A stretch of DNA of 64,000 bases. Source: Desulfamplus sp. GTDB lineage: Bacteria; Desulfobacterota; Desulfobacteria; Desulfobacterales; Desulfobacteraceae. The notes beneath the pieces were generated by a model. The model had not been told where the DNA came from. It saw only the letters and a list, made by a program, of their open reading frames with translations, and did no database searches. Positions 44,356-53,855 of the stretch are shown here, one piece after another (position 1 is the first letter of the stretch; each line of letters opens with the position of its first letter). Both the position numbers and the translations under genes were made by a program. Location: contig JADFZQ010000005.1 of the NCBI GenBank assembly GCA_015232455.1, positions 124,001 through 188,000 of the forward strand, given 5' to 3'.

Positions 44356-47300
44356 CTATTTGACCTCTATTGCAGCCTTTTTACCCTTTGGAGGAAGGGG
44401 TGAAAGATAACCAATAAGCAACATTAAGCCACCCACAGCTAAAAACGAGACAATCCTTGCAATGGTTCTGATGCCTGAAAGATCAACCGTAAATAGTTTC
44501 AACACAAGCAGAGCAAGCAGAACTGCTCCAGCAAACCACATTTTGCGTCTTGAAGTTTTTGCAGCAAATGAAGTTGTAAAAAGAGCAATAACTCCCCAAA
44601 GAATAGAGATTGCAGCCTGAAAAACAACTGATGATGTAAGGCTATCAAAATAAAACGGCACATCAAAATAGAAATGGACAAAACGACCAGTAACAAAGTT
44701 AAGCCATATAAAAATAAGAAGCAGCGTGATAACTTGTTTGAATCTTGCTTCAACATTTCTGAATGCCCAAATAAAAATAACAAGCAGAACAAAAATTTGA
44801 GAAAGCTCTAATGGATTTACAATAGGAAAGTATGGCAAAGGTGAGGGGTTACCGTCATAAAAGTTAGTCCACAAAATCCAACAGACTAAGAAAAGTGCAG
44901 GAATAGTCAAACCTTGTTTAAAATAGTGGCTCGAATTGTTTACAAAAGGCGACCACTTTATTAGCTCTCCTTTTCGGATAATCAATAGAATAAAAATAGC
45001 CGGCACTATTCCCCAGAAAATCCCTGACCATGTTGAAGAGCTTTCAAATACCATATCAAAAGAGTGGAATGTGTTTGGAGTAAATAGTTGCTCGACTGCC
45101 CAAACAGCTTCATGGGAAACAACAAAAATCAGAAGCCAAAGTGTCTTAATGTGCCACCAAGATATTAGTTTAGCTGTAAATCCAATAGATTTAACAAATT
45201 TGCTAAATTTACCAGAATTGGATTCTATATTAGGCTGTTGTATATTAGAATCTGAATTAGGCTCTATATCAGATTTGGAATTAGGCTGTATATCAGACTC
45301 TATGTTAGATTCAGTATTTAGAGTGTAGTTTTTATCTAATTGCCATAAAATTCCATATTGCACCGCAAAAGTGATAATCCATGCCACACTTCCTAATTTT
45401 GCAAAGAGATGGGAGCTGCCAGAAAGATCAAGAATCTCTAAACAAAGAGTGCAGAAAATAACAGGCAAAAAGCCCATCATAGCAAAAATAAGCTGCTTCC
45501 ATTTAAACCTATTTCCAACCATTGCCATTGTTTGGCAGCTAACTGCACAATATATAAGAAATATATGATATTCATTATAATTTGAGCTTGAGAAATGGCT
45601 GTCAATCTCATTAATACCAGCCCCAAACCACCAGATAAGCCCCCATAAAAGAAGTGGGATATTAAAATATCTCTCCCATCTTCTGAGCTTTTCTCGTTGC
45701 GAAATCATATAATAAGAGGAGAAGAGTCCAGCAATGCTTATAAAAATGCAACCCAAATAGATATGGTTTAGAAATACCATTCCATTTGAAGATGCATAAT
45801 AGCCATTGTAATTATAAGGGTAATCAGTTGCTCCAAGAAATGCGATACCAGCACCAAATTGGAGAATTATTCCAAAGAGCCGAGCCAACAAACGATTTTG
45901 GCGAACTCCAACCCAAACCATTGCAGCACCTTCAATTGCCCATGCGGTTGATGTCCATTTTCCATCCAAAGCAAGAGGAATTGCAAGAGAGCCAAAAGCA
46001 ACACCCATTGCAAGAAATGCTTCAGTGAGCATTCGCATTCCTTCAACAACTCTATTCCAAAGAATTGTTGCAAGAGTTATGTAAAATAGCCCAAGGGCTA
46101 AGGCAGTAATTGCAAGCCCATACTCCATATTCTCAACAATAGAGCTTTGCAATCCAAAGCTGACCAAGGGTAATCCAAATACTAAAGGACCATCAATAAA
46201 TCCTTTTAATTTTGGAGGTTGCCGATGGGCAAAAAGAACAGATATTGCAACATAAAATAGAAAAAATAGGATTAAAAATGGCTCAGTAGTTGAGAAAAGC
46301 TCTGGTTTATAATGTTCACTGCCCCAAAGAGAAGAGATTATAAATGTAAATGCAAACCCAATAAGATTTAGCTCCCGCCACGCTTTGAACCATGCAATCC
46401 CCAAAATTCCACAATTGAGTAGTGTATAATAGGAAAATAGCATCACATGGCTGCCACTGCCCGTTGACATAAGAACTGGGGCAAGAAAACCACCAATAAT
46501 TCCTGATACTGCTAAAGATTTTGCATCTTGCATAACAGCCAAAGCACAAGAAAGAGCAACAAGCATAATCATAATTAAGAGAGAAAAGGTATTTGGAAGA
46601 AGATTATAGAGCTTTGATGCAGCAAAAACTGTAAGATATAAAATACCAATGCCGCCACCTTGAAGCACCAAGCCATATTCGCCTCTGCCATACTGACTGA
46701 TAGCTGATGTTCCAACTTTATCTTCTTTTTTTTGTGTGTCTTTTTCTTGCGTATATGTTTCCCTGTTTTTCATTGACCAGCCAGTAATTAGCATGGCAAG
46801 AGCAGCCACTACAACACAGATAAGTCTAAATTCTATTGGAAAAAAATTGTGCTGGGCAGCATATTTGAGTAAAAAAGAGACCCCAAAGAAAATGATGATA
46901 ATACCAAGTTTTAAAACCACATTACCTGTTGTGAAAAACTCTTTTATACGAATAAAGAGTCCTTTCAAAAAGCTAATCCTAACCGTAGCCCCGTCATCTG
47001 TAATCTTTTCTTTAGAGTTAGAGGGTTCTGGGGCTATTGGTGTTTCTGTTTTTATTTGCTCAGGTTGTTCATAATCTTCTTTTTCAATTTCAATTCCAGC
47101 TTTTTGAGTTTGAGTTGCAGATTCTTGGGTTGTAGTGTCAAATTGTTCCGTTTGAGTTTGCTCTTCTTTAATTTGTTTTTCTTTAATATTATTATTGCTA
47201 AATCGTTCCTGAAATTTCTCCAAGAGCAAGATACGCCTTCTCAAAGATATAATTTCAGCAAATAATAGTCCAAATATAAACCCAAATATCTCATTTCTTG

Positions 47301-47367
47301 GGTAGGAATAGTGTGGGATAAACCCGATAAAAATTGCAAAAGCAATACCCCAAAGAATATACCTCAT
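44356..47367 (-). CDS. DUF2339-type large polytopic membrane protein
   Basis: This 1003-residue protein has an N-terminal helix, a cytoplasmic Glu/Gln/Thr-rich coiled segment (about 45-125) and then more than twenty membrane helices up to the C-terminus. GLVLQGGGIGILYLTVFAA and IIGGFLAPVLMSTGSG are typical of DUF2339. The biochemical role is unknown. A surface-polysaccharide or transport role has been supposed for such proteins, but nothing here shows it. A low-complexity loop (units such as ESNIESDIQPNSKSDIEP) interrupts the helices near residue 700. It is co-transcribed with the DUF3999 gene. Confidence 0.85.
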   Translation of the reverse strand: MRYILWGIAFAIFIGFIPHYSYPRNEIFGFIFGLLFAEIISLRRRILLLEKFQERFSNNNIKEKQIKEEQTQTEQFDTTTQESATQTQKAGIEIEKEDYEQPEQIKTETPIAPEPSNSKEKITDDGATVRISFLKGLFIRIKEFFTTGNVVLKLGIIIIFFGVSFLLKYAAQHNFFPIEFRLICVVVAALAMLITGWSMKNRETYTQEKDTQKKEDKVGTSAISQYGRGEYGLVLQGGGIGILYLTVFAASKLYNLLPNTFSLLIMIMLVALSCALAVMQDAKSLAVSGIIGGFLAPVLMSTGSGSHVMLFSYYTLLNCGILGIAWFKAWRELNLIGFAFTFIISSLWGSEHYKPELFSTTEPFLILFFLFYVAISVLFAHRQPPKLKGFIDGPLVFGLPLVSFGLQSSIVENMEYGLAITALALGLFYITLATILWNRVVEGMRMLTEAFLAMGVAFGSLAIPLALDGKWTSTAWAIEGAAMVWVGVRQNRLLARLFGIILQFGAGIAFLGATDYPYNYNGYYASSNGMVFLNHIYLGCIFISIAGLFSSYYMISQREKLRRWERYFNIPLLLWGLIWWFGAGINEIDSHFSSSNYNEYHIFLIYCAVSCQTMAMVGNRFKWKQLIFAMMGFLPVIFCTLCLEILDLSGSSHLFAKLGSVAWIITFAVQYGILWQLDKNYTLNTESNIESDIQPNSKSDIEPNSDSNIQQPNIESNSGKFSKFVKSIGFTAKLISWWHIKTLWLLIFVVSHEAVWAVEQLFTPNTFHSFDMVFESSSTWSGIFWGIVPAIFILLIIRKGELIKWSPFVNNSSHYFKQGLTIPALFLVCWILWTNFYDGNPSPLPYFPIVNPLELSQIFVLLVIFIWAFRNVEARFKQVITLLLIFIWLNFVTGRFVHFYFDVPFYFDSLTSSVVFQAAISILWGVIALFTTSFAAKTSRRKMWFAGAVLLALLVLKLFTVDLSGIRTIARIVSFLAVGGLMLLIGYLSPLPPKGKKAAIEVK

Positions 47368-47500
47368 AAAATTTCCCCTTTTTTGATAAATAATTGAACT
47401 CCTGCAAAATCTGAATTTGACCCTTAATTTTATTAGATAAAAATTTAGTTCAGCATGAAGTATAATTTAAAAATCGCTATGAAGTAAAATTTGGAAATAA

Positions 47501-49468
47501 TCAGATGTCAAGCCTATCCATAGCCGTTTTAGTTGGCACACCATTTTTATCCCAATCCATAAGGTTATAAAACTCTTGAACCATCTTAAAAAGCCCATGA
47601 ACCTTTTGCCTTTTTACAGCACCTTCTGGTAAACCCTCAGTTTGAAAAATATCAGGCAGACTATCGTTTTGAACAGTTGCACCACAAGCAAGATTAAATA
47701 ATTTTTCCATATTTATAATTCTTTCGCCAATGATGAAAAGCTCTTGATTTGATAAATCTAACCCTGTGATACTTTTAATGAGCCTACTTTCATTCAAAAG
47801 GTCAAACTTTCCAAGAATTGATAGAGCTGGCACTTTGCAAAGTCCGAGTGAATCAATAACAGCACTTACAAAAAGACATTTTTTGATTAACGAAGCTTTT
47901 CCTTCTGTTACCAATGGATTTACGCTCTCAGAAGTGCCAAAATCTTTTTGAGCCTGTTCAGGAGAATAGCGAAATGCAGGAATAGGATAGACACTTGTAA
48001 AATCACCCCCTCTAAGAGAGATGGCATAAGTTAAAGCCATAGCCTGCGATCCTCTTGGATCTCCTCCGTAAATCTCTACCCCTTTTGTGTGAAATGCAAA
48101 TTTTTCTGACCCTTTTCCAATGATCTCAGATGCTCGTTTAACCCCTTGCGATAGGATTTTTCCAAGCCCTTCTTGGTTTGCGATCTGGAGCATCAAAATC
48201 TCCATTGATTTTGCATCTCCCCATCGCAGCTCAAGCCCTCCTGTATCTTCAACTGTGAGGATTCCACGTTCAAAAAGCTCCATTGCAAAGGCAATGACCG
48301 AGCCTGTGGAGATTGTGTCAATACCGAGTATATTGGCAAAATTGCTTAGATAGAGAAGTTCTTCAGGGTCAGAGAGTCCACACAGTGAACCCATGTTTAT
48401 AATAGTCTCATACTCAGGTCTGCCTCCTGTAAATCCTTGATGACGACCAGCTTCTATTTTAATTTCTGCTTTACAATGCACAGGACAACGATGGCAGCTT
48501 GTATTTTTTTTCACATATTTTTTAAGGTTGCGTCCATCAATATCTTTTGCATTTCCCATACAACCTTCACGATAGTTATATGTTCCAAGCTGCCCAGCGT
48601 TATTTAACGGCAAGATATGGGCAGCACTTCCAAATTTAGAAAAATCGTCAAATACAGGCAACGATGCTCTTATGCTATCAACATACTCTTTAATAACAGT
48701 CTTGGTTGAGGAGTCTGGATTTAAATTAATTTGTGTACAATTTTGTTTAGCTATATTGGTAGATTGAGTAATCTCAATCTCTTTTTTATTAATATTTTTA
48801 ACACCTTCTACCACAATTGCCTTAAGATTTTTTGATCCCATGACAGCCCCAAGACCTGTCCGTCCAGCAGCATGATCTTGACCGTGCATGATGCAGGCAT
48901 AATGGACTAAATTTTCACCAGCAACACCAATAGATAAAATCTCTGTAAATTTGTCTTGATGTTTTTTTCTAAGCTCCTCTTCTGTAACACGGGTGTCTTT
49001 ACCTTTAAGATATTCACAATTGTGAATTGAGATTCCATTTTCATTGACAAGCAGATACGACAGAGAAGATGCCTTTCCAGTAATAACTACTGAAGCTGCA
49101 TTAATAGATTGAAGCCTTGTTCCAATATGACCACCAACATTGGAGCTTCCCATAAGATTAGAAAGAGGAGAACGTGAGCTTATATGAATGCGAGAAGATG
49201 CTGGAACTTCGCTGCCTGTTAAAAGTCCAGGGCTTATGATTAAGATATTTTCAGGAGATAGAGGCAGCGAAACAGAATAGAGAGGTTCATCAAAAGTAAG
49301 ATGTTTATCGCAAGCAAGTCGTTTATCACAAGCAAGATGCTTATAAAGATACCATGTATTAAAACCAAACCCGCCCAAAATATATTTAGCCTGTTCTATA
49401 GTGAACGGAGTTGATAGTATTGTCTTATTGGTTAAATCAACATTGAATATGAGTTTTGAAGAGTTCAA
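47501..49468 (-). CDS. Aldehyde:ferredoxin oxidoreductase, tungsten-type
   Basis: This 655-residue member of the AOR family would oxidise aldehydes to acids with ferredoxin as acceptor, using a tungstopterin and one [4Fe-4S] cluster. Visible are GGFGFNTWYLYKHL at the N-terminus, GSSNVGGHIGTRLQS, AAGRTGLGAVMGSKNLKAIVV, the cluster motif CHRCPVHC and a later Cys in SLGLCKVPAL. An insert of about 15 residues (ACDKRLACDKHL) lies near residue 45. The start is TTG at 49468, preceded by AAGGAG. No separate ferredoxin or pterin-synthesis gene is adjacent. Confidence 0.9.
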   Translation of the reverse strand: MNSSKLIFNVDLTNKTILSTPFTIEQAKYILGGFGFNTWYLYKHLACDKRLACDKHLTFDEPLYSVSLPLSPENILIISPGLLTGSEVPASSRIHISSRSPLSNLMGSSNVGGHIGTRLQSINAASVVITGKASSLSYLLVNENGISIHNCEYLKGKDTRVTEEELRKKHQDKFTEILSIGVAGENLVHYACIMHGQDHAAGRTGLGAVMGSKNLKAIVVEGVKNINKKEIEITQSTNIAKQNCTQINLNPDSSTKTVIKEYVDSIRASLPVFDDFSKFGSAAHILPLNNAGQLGTYNYREGCMGNAKDIDGRNLKKYVKKNTSCHRCPVHCKAEIKIEAGRHQGFTGGRPEYETIINMGSLCGLSDPEELLYLSNFANILGIDTISTGSVIAFAMELFERGILTVEDTGGLELRWGDAKSMEILMLQIANQEGLGKILSQGVKRASEIIGKGSEKFAFHTKGVEIYGGDPRGSQAMALTYAISLRGGDFTSVYPIPAFRYSPEQAQKDFGTSESVNPLVTEGKASLIKKCLFVSAVIDSLGLCKVPALSILGKFDLLNESRLIKSITGLDLSNQELFIIGERIINMEKLFNLACGATVQNDSLPDIFQTEGLPEGAVKRQKVHGLFKMVQEFYNLMDWDKNGVPTKTAMDRLDI

Positions 49469-49640
49469 CGCAATTTACTCCTTATTTTATTCATAACTCT
49501 TAATCTACAACTAATTTATAAAGGCAAACCCTTTTGTCCACCTTATCTCTTATTCCTTGTTTTATAGGGACAAATATCATATTTAAAAAAAATAAACTTC
49601 AAAATTTAATTCAAGAAATAACAAAACAAGGAGATTTAGA

Positions 49641-50078
49641 TTGTCAAATACCATATTTTTAGCTTTTATAGCTGTAGTTGGCGGTATTTTTGTAACCATT
49701 CAAGCCCAATTTATGGGTGTGCTTGATAAGAATCTTGGAACGCTTGAAAGTGTCTTTATAACTTACGGTGGCGGCGGACTTTGTGTTGGTCTTGTTATGG
49801 CTGCATTAAGAGGCGGAAACCTTGCAGCTTTTCAAACTGTGCCTCTATACGCTCTTTCAAGCGGAATTGTTGGACTTGTCATTGTTGGTTCAATTGGTTT
49901 TGTAACGCCGCGTTTAGGTCTTGTGCCAGCATCAACTCTCTTAGTGGCAGCACAATTTATATCTGCTGCCCTAATTGACCATTTTGGACTTCTTGGGGCT
50001 GATATTAGACTTTTAACCCCTTCTCGCCTTTGTGGTATGGGTGTTATGATGGTTGGTATCTGGCTTATCATAAAGTGA
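49641..50078 (+). CDS. Small DMT-type membrane protein (YdcZ/DUF606-like)
   Basis: This 145-residue protein has about five membrane helices. The motifs FLAFIAVVGGIFVTIQAQFMGVLDKNLGTLESVFITYGGGG and TPRLGLVPASTLLVAAQFISAALIDHFGLLG fit the single-module DMT family formerly DUF606. The substrate is unknown. The start is TTG at 49641, supported by AAGGAG 8 bases upstream; the next ATG would cut off the first helices. It is divergent from the aldehyde oxidoreductase gene. Confidence 0.8.
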   Translation: MSNTIFLAFIAVVGGIFVTIQAQFMGVLDKNLGTLESVFITYGGGGLCVGLVMAALRGGNLAAFQTVPLYALSSGIVGLVIVGSIGFVTPRLGLVPASTLLVAAQFISAALIDHFGLLGADIRLLTPSRLCGMGVMMVGIWLIIK

Positions 50079-50155
50079 TACAGTGCTAAAAATCGTGCAT
50101 ATTTTCTATTTCATTGATTAAACACACCTGTCCACCCTGAGGATTTAAAAAGATT

Positions 50156-51946
50156 ATGGAATTAACTAAGGGTCAGAAAAAAATAGTATTTAACTTCGTC
50201 TCACTTAAAACCAGAGTTCTTATTATTTTTTCTCTTCTAACTCTATTTTTTCTTGCAGTTAATTATTGGATACAAAAAGCAGTCATATTCCCAACCTACC
50301 TTGCTCTTGAAGAGTCTGAGGCTCTTCAAAATCTTGATAGAGCTTCAGAAGCAATTGAAAGAGAGATAAAACATATTGATATACTCTGCCATGACTGGGC
50401 ATCATGGGACGATACATACAACTATGCTGTATCAAAATCTAAGGCGTTTGAAGAGTCTAATCTAACAGCAGGCTCATTTATCTCCAATAAGATAAATGTT
50501 GTTTATATCTGTGATGCAAATGGAAATTTTCTGTGGGAAGCTGTCTATGATTTGAATATGGGGAAAAATATTACGATGAAGAACATTCTCAATTCCCCAT
50601 CTTTAAAGAAAAAATTAGTTAATTTCTCAATGGACTCTTTTCCAAAATACTACTCTATTCCTGATAAATTGTTTACATCAGGAATTGTTAATACTGAACA
50701 TGGACTTTTGATGGTTGCCTCACGCCCTATTTTAACAAGCAGCAACCAAGGACCTGCAAGAGGTGCGTTAATTATGGGGCGTTTTTTAGACAACAGTTTT
50801 GTAAAACACCTCACTCTTCAGACAAGAGTTGATTTTAATATTATCTCACTTTATGACAAAGATAATATTATTAAATATGAGAGAGTAATCTCAAAACTGA
50901 AAGAAAATTCCATAGAAGAACAATCGCTAACACAAAGATCAATGGTACAGAACTCATTAATAGAAGATTCTCCTTACTATCTTGAAAGAATTGATGATAA
51001 TGCACTTGTTGTCTATTCCCGTATTCTTGATATTGAAGAAAATCCAGCAATGATTATCTCTTTTGCCTTTCCAAGAGAGATTTCAAGACAAGGAATTAAA
51101 ACTATACATTTCGCCCTTGTCTATATACTTCTTGTTGGTATAGTGGTTCTTATTCTTTTTCTATGTTTCACAAACGTAATGATTTTAAAACCTCTTTTAA
51201 AACTTACCATTTTGATCCAATCGGTAGAGAATACAGGAGATTTATCTATCAGGTCTCCTGTTGAACGCGAAGATGAGATTGGTATTTTATCAGCCTGTTT
51301 TAATAGAATGATGGATAAGACAGAATCACAGTCAAAAGAGCTTTCTGATGCAATAAAAATACAGCAAAAAGAGATTGAAAAGAGAAAAGAGGCGGAAGAG
51401 GAGTTACAGCTTGCAAATACAAAACTTGTAGAACTTGCCAATATTGACCATTTAACAGGAATTGCAAATCGAAGATATTTTGGGAAAGTAATAGAGCATG
51501 AGTGGAAAAGAGGTGCAAGGGAGAAGAGCAATTTATCAATTATTTTATGCGACATTGACTATTTTAAGCTCTACAATGATACCTATGGACACCAACAAGG
51601 AGATGAGTGTCTTAAAGCTGTTGCATCTGCAATCAATAGTTCACTTAGACGACCGCCTGATATTGCAGCACGCTTTGGTGGGGAAGAGTTTATTGCTTTG
51701 CTGCCTAATACAGATATTGAAGGTGCTTTCTACCTTGCAGAAAAGATGAGAATAACTATTCAAGAGCTTAGAATTCCCCATAGTGCGTCAAGTAGTTTAG
51801 GTTTAAGTGATTTTGTATCTATAAGTCTTGGAGTGGCAAGTTCTATTCCTGACCACACAAAAAAACATGAAGAGCTAATTGAGATGGCAGATAATGCTCT
51901 CTATAAATCAAAAGAAAGTGGAAGAAATAGAGCTACGAAAGTATAG
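50156..51946 (+). CDS. CHASE4-HAMP-GGDEF diguanylate cyclase
   Basis: This 596-residue protein would make cyclic di-GMP. After a first membrane helix (about 17-40) comes a periplasmic CHASE4 domain (HIDILCHDWASWDDTYNYAV, about 55-290), a second helix (about 322-345), HAMP (KPLLKLTILIQSVENTGDLSIRSPV), a coiled coil and a GGDEF domain. The active site is GGEEF, so it should be catalytic, and an RPPD inhibitory I-site sits five residues before it. No EAL or HD-GYP domain is present. It is convergent with the small coiled-coil gene. Confidence 0.93.
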   Translation: MELTKGQKKIVFNFVSLKTRVLIIFSLLTLFFLAVNYWIQKAVIFPTYLALEESEALQNLDRASEAIEREIKHIDILCHDWASWDDTYNYAVSKSKAFEESNLTAGSFISNKINVVYICDANGNFLWEAVYDLNMGKNITMKNILNSPSLKKKLVNFSMDSFPKYYSIPDKLFTSGIVNTEHGLLMVASRPILTSSNQGPARGALIMGRFLDNSFVKHLTLQTRVDFNIISLYDKDNIIKYERVISKLKENSIEEQSLTQRSMVQNSLIEDSPYYLERIDDNALVVYSRILDIEENPAMIISFAFPREISRQGIKTIHFALVYILLVGIVVLILFLCFTNVMILKPLLKLTILIQSVENTGDLSIRSPVEREDEIGILSACFNRMMDKTESQSKELSDAIKIQQKEIEKRKEAEEELQLANTKLVELANIDHLTGIANRRYFGKVIEHEWKRGAREKSNLSIILCDIDYFKLYNDTYGHQQGDECLKAVASAINSSLRRPPDIAARFGGEEFIALLPNTDIEGAFYLAEKMRITIQELRIPHSASSSLGLSDFVSISLGVASSIPDHTKKHEELIEMADNALYKSKESGRNRATKV

Positions 51947-51969
51947 TAAGATACTGCGTTCTCTTTTTA

Positions 51970-52269
51970 TTAGAATTCTTCTTTGACATTAACCGACCGT
52001 AGCACAAATTGATCATCTATGGCTTTTACAATATCCAAAATAGCCTCGTGTACACCCTTGGCACTTGTGAGTATTTCCGATGTTTCCGTCTTCTTGATTT
52101 TATCTTTAACCTCGAATTTGATTTTTTCTAGTTTCTGGGCGTGTTTTTCAAGCTGAATGAGATGCTCTTCTTTCATCTCTTTGACTGCATCAGAATTAAT
52201 CTGTTGGATAAGCTCATCAGCCTCTGCTATTAATTGTTCGATACTCATGGATTTCAAGTTCATTTTCAT
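51970..52269 (-). CDS. Small coiled-coil hypothetical protein
   Basis: This 99-residue protein is highly charged and almost entirely helical (SIEQLIAEADELIQQINSDAVKEMKEEHLIQLEKHAQKLEKI), so a coiled coil is expected. There is no signal peptide. I do not recognise the family. Its start at 52269, with AAGGGGG upstream, lies 53 bases inside the 3' end of the catalase-like gene, suggesting coupled translation. Confidence 0.65.
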   Translation of the reverse strand: MKMNLKSMSIEQLIAEADELIQQINSDAVKEMKEEHLIQLEKHAQKLEKIKFEVKDKIKKTETSEILTSAKGVHEAILDIVKAIDDQFVLRSVNVKEEF

Positions 52270-53395
52270 AATTTCGCCCCCTTGTTTTGTGTTGAGATGA
52301 ACCAGATTGTTGAACCTGACCTGCTGGTTCTATCAACTTCTTGTTATTTTGCTTATGGCGGAATTCGGATAAGTGCCGATAAATTTGAACCCTCGCCCGA
52401 TTAATGCCACCGATCGGGCAATGCACACTCAGGGAGTGTGCAGGAGAGAATGATAAATCTTCTGCTAAAATCTCCCTTTCTTTGGTACAGAATGGCTGGG
52501 GAGGGATGCGAATTGATGCCACTTTGATAAAAGGCGACTCTTTTTCGTCCCATTCGACACCAGCATCCTCAACCGGCATTAAGACAGGGTCTTTTTGCAT
52601 TTGAATCATAAAATCAAAACTTGCCTCATTTCCTAACAGGTGTTTTTCCATGTTTTCAGTAAGATAATGGTCAGTAAGAACAGGAGGCAGAGAGCTTTTT
52701 ATGTGTGAAGTCGGGACGATTGAGTATTTTACAATGTGATCTTTTCCGTACATATAAGGAGTTGTACTCCAGTAACGGATGTCCAACGGGGAGGTCTGGT
52801 TTTGTCTTGCCTTGCGAAGTTGATTGATTATATGGAAATTGCCAGACAGAACAAGACGGGAAATAAAGATAAAGGGCGACCATTTTACACTGTAGTACAC
52901 AGCATCATGGAACAATTTTACAGTTCCCAAGGGCATTACAGGGTAACTCAGTAATATAAAGTCCTGTGTCTCTTTCTCATCGTTTTCTGTCTGAAACCGC
53001 TCCCCTTTAACACCTATGATTTTTATGGCAAAACCACGTAAGTCTTTGACTTTGTCAGATTCAATCTTGCCGCTTGAACTGGAAATCCTAATCCAGGCGG
53101 GATAGGTTTGAGCAGATTCAAAGAGTCCCACCTTAAGTTCTTCAGGAATGTTGGATTCCACAATAAACTCTGCCTTAAGACAAGCTAAATTCTTAGGGTG
53201 TGCATCACGTTTCGTTTTACCAGGCGGATAATCCCTGAACATTTTGTTCCGCAATATATCTTCCATCTCATTGATCAGGAGTTTTTCACCAACAGGGACA
53301 TTTTCAAATCTGGTTATTACTCCATTAGCACATGCAACACTGACCATTGCCAATGCTGACAACGCTGCAAACATAATCACACTTCGATTTTTCAT
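52217..53395 (-). CDS. Exported catalase-like heme-domain protein
   Basis: The start is taken at 53395, which gives 392 residues beginning with a signal peptide (KNRSVIMFAALSALAMVSVACA). The body resembles the reduced catalase-fold family: AHPKNLACLKAEFIVE matches the block with the distal His of catalase, and KDLRGFAIKIIGVKGE the following strand. The C-terminal PIGGINRARVQIYRHLSEFRHKQN replaces the canonical proximal-Tyr motif, so a true catalase activity is uncertain; it could be a peroxidase or fatty-hydroperoxide enzyme. The last residues (about 375-392) overlap the next gene and look non-conserved. Confidence 0.75.
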   Translation of the reverse strand: MKNRSVIMFAALSALAMVSVACANGVITRFENVPVGEKLLINEMEDILRNKMFRDYPPGKTKRDAHPKNLACLKAEFIVESNIPEELKVGLFESAQTYPAWIRISSSSGKIESDKVKDLRGFAIKIIGVKGERFQTENDEKETQDFILLSYPVMPLGTVKLFHDAVYYSVKWSPFIFISRLVLSGNFHIINQLRKARQNQTSPLDIRYWSTTPYMYGKDHIVKYSIVPTSHIKSSLPPVLTDHYLTENMEKHLLGNEASFDFMIQMQKDPVLMPVEDAGVEWDEKESPFIKVASIRIPPQPFCTKEREILAEDLSFSPAHSLSVHCPIGGINRARVQIYRHLSEFRHKQNNKKLIEPAGQVQQSGSSQHKTRGRNYENELEIHEYRTINSRG

Positions 53396-53493
53396 TATTT
53401 TCTCCTCACCCCAAAGATGCAGGTTTCCCATTTTTACCTTCTTTTTAATGAAGATGCCCGAGGAAAATACTCCTCAGGCAATGAACCTCTTAA

Positions 53494-53688
53494 CTATTTA
53501 TCCTTTTCTCTTTCGGGTCTGACAGATGACTGACCACCGCCTTGACCACGACCACCACCCTGTCCTTTACCGCCTTGACCACCACCACCCTGTCCTTTAC
53601 CACCCTGACCACGACCACCACCTTGACCACTGCCTTTTCCTGCTCCACTGCCCTGACCCTGTGGACCTGTTCCGTCTTTGTTAGGCAT
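53494..53688 (-). CDS. Gly/Gln-rich small protein, DUF5320-like N-terminus
   Basis: The start at 53688 gives 64 residues starting MPNKDGTGPQGQGSGAG, like the DGTGPxGxG opening of the small DUF5320-type proteins common in anaerobes. The rest is a run of GGGxGQGGKGQ units ending in a charged tail (VRPEREKDK). The repetitive coding sequence may be unstable. Its function is unknown. It lies between the glucan synthase and catalase-like genes on the same strand. AGGA lies upstream of the ATG. Confidence 0.6.
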   Translation of the reverse strand: MPNKDGTGPQGQGSGAGKGSGQGGGRGQGGKGQGGGGQGGKGQGGGRGQGGGQSSVRPEREKDK

Positions 53689-53855
53689 GTTAAATATCCT
53701 CAATTTTGTATAGCAGTCGTTTTATTATCCAGTATCAAAAAATAGACTGGCATTTAAGGTGTGTCTGCTATATTCCACACCCAAAATCATTTGTTTGCGA
53801 CTATATCTTTACCGCAGCCGACACATTTATTTTTTATCGCCCTAAAGCCCAATGG

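Noticed and set aside
45867-46549. Several 65-130 codon frames opposite or inside the DUF2339 gene
   Set aside because: They are shadows of a long membrane-protein frame with no start signals or domains of their own.
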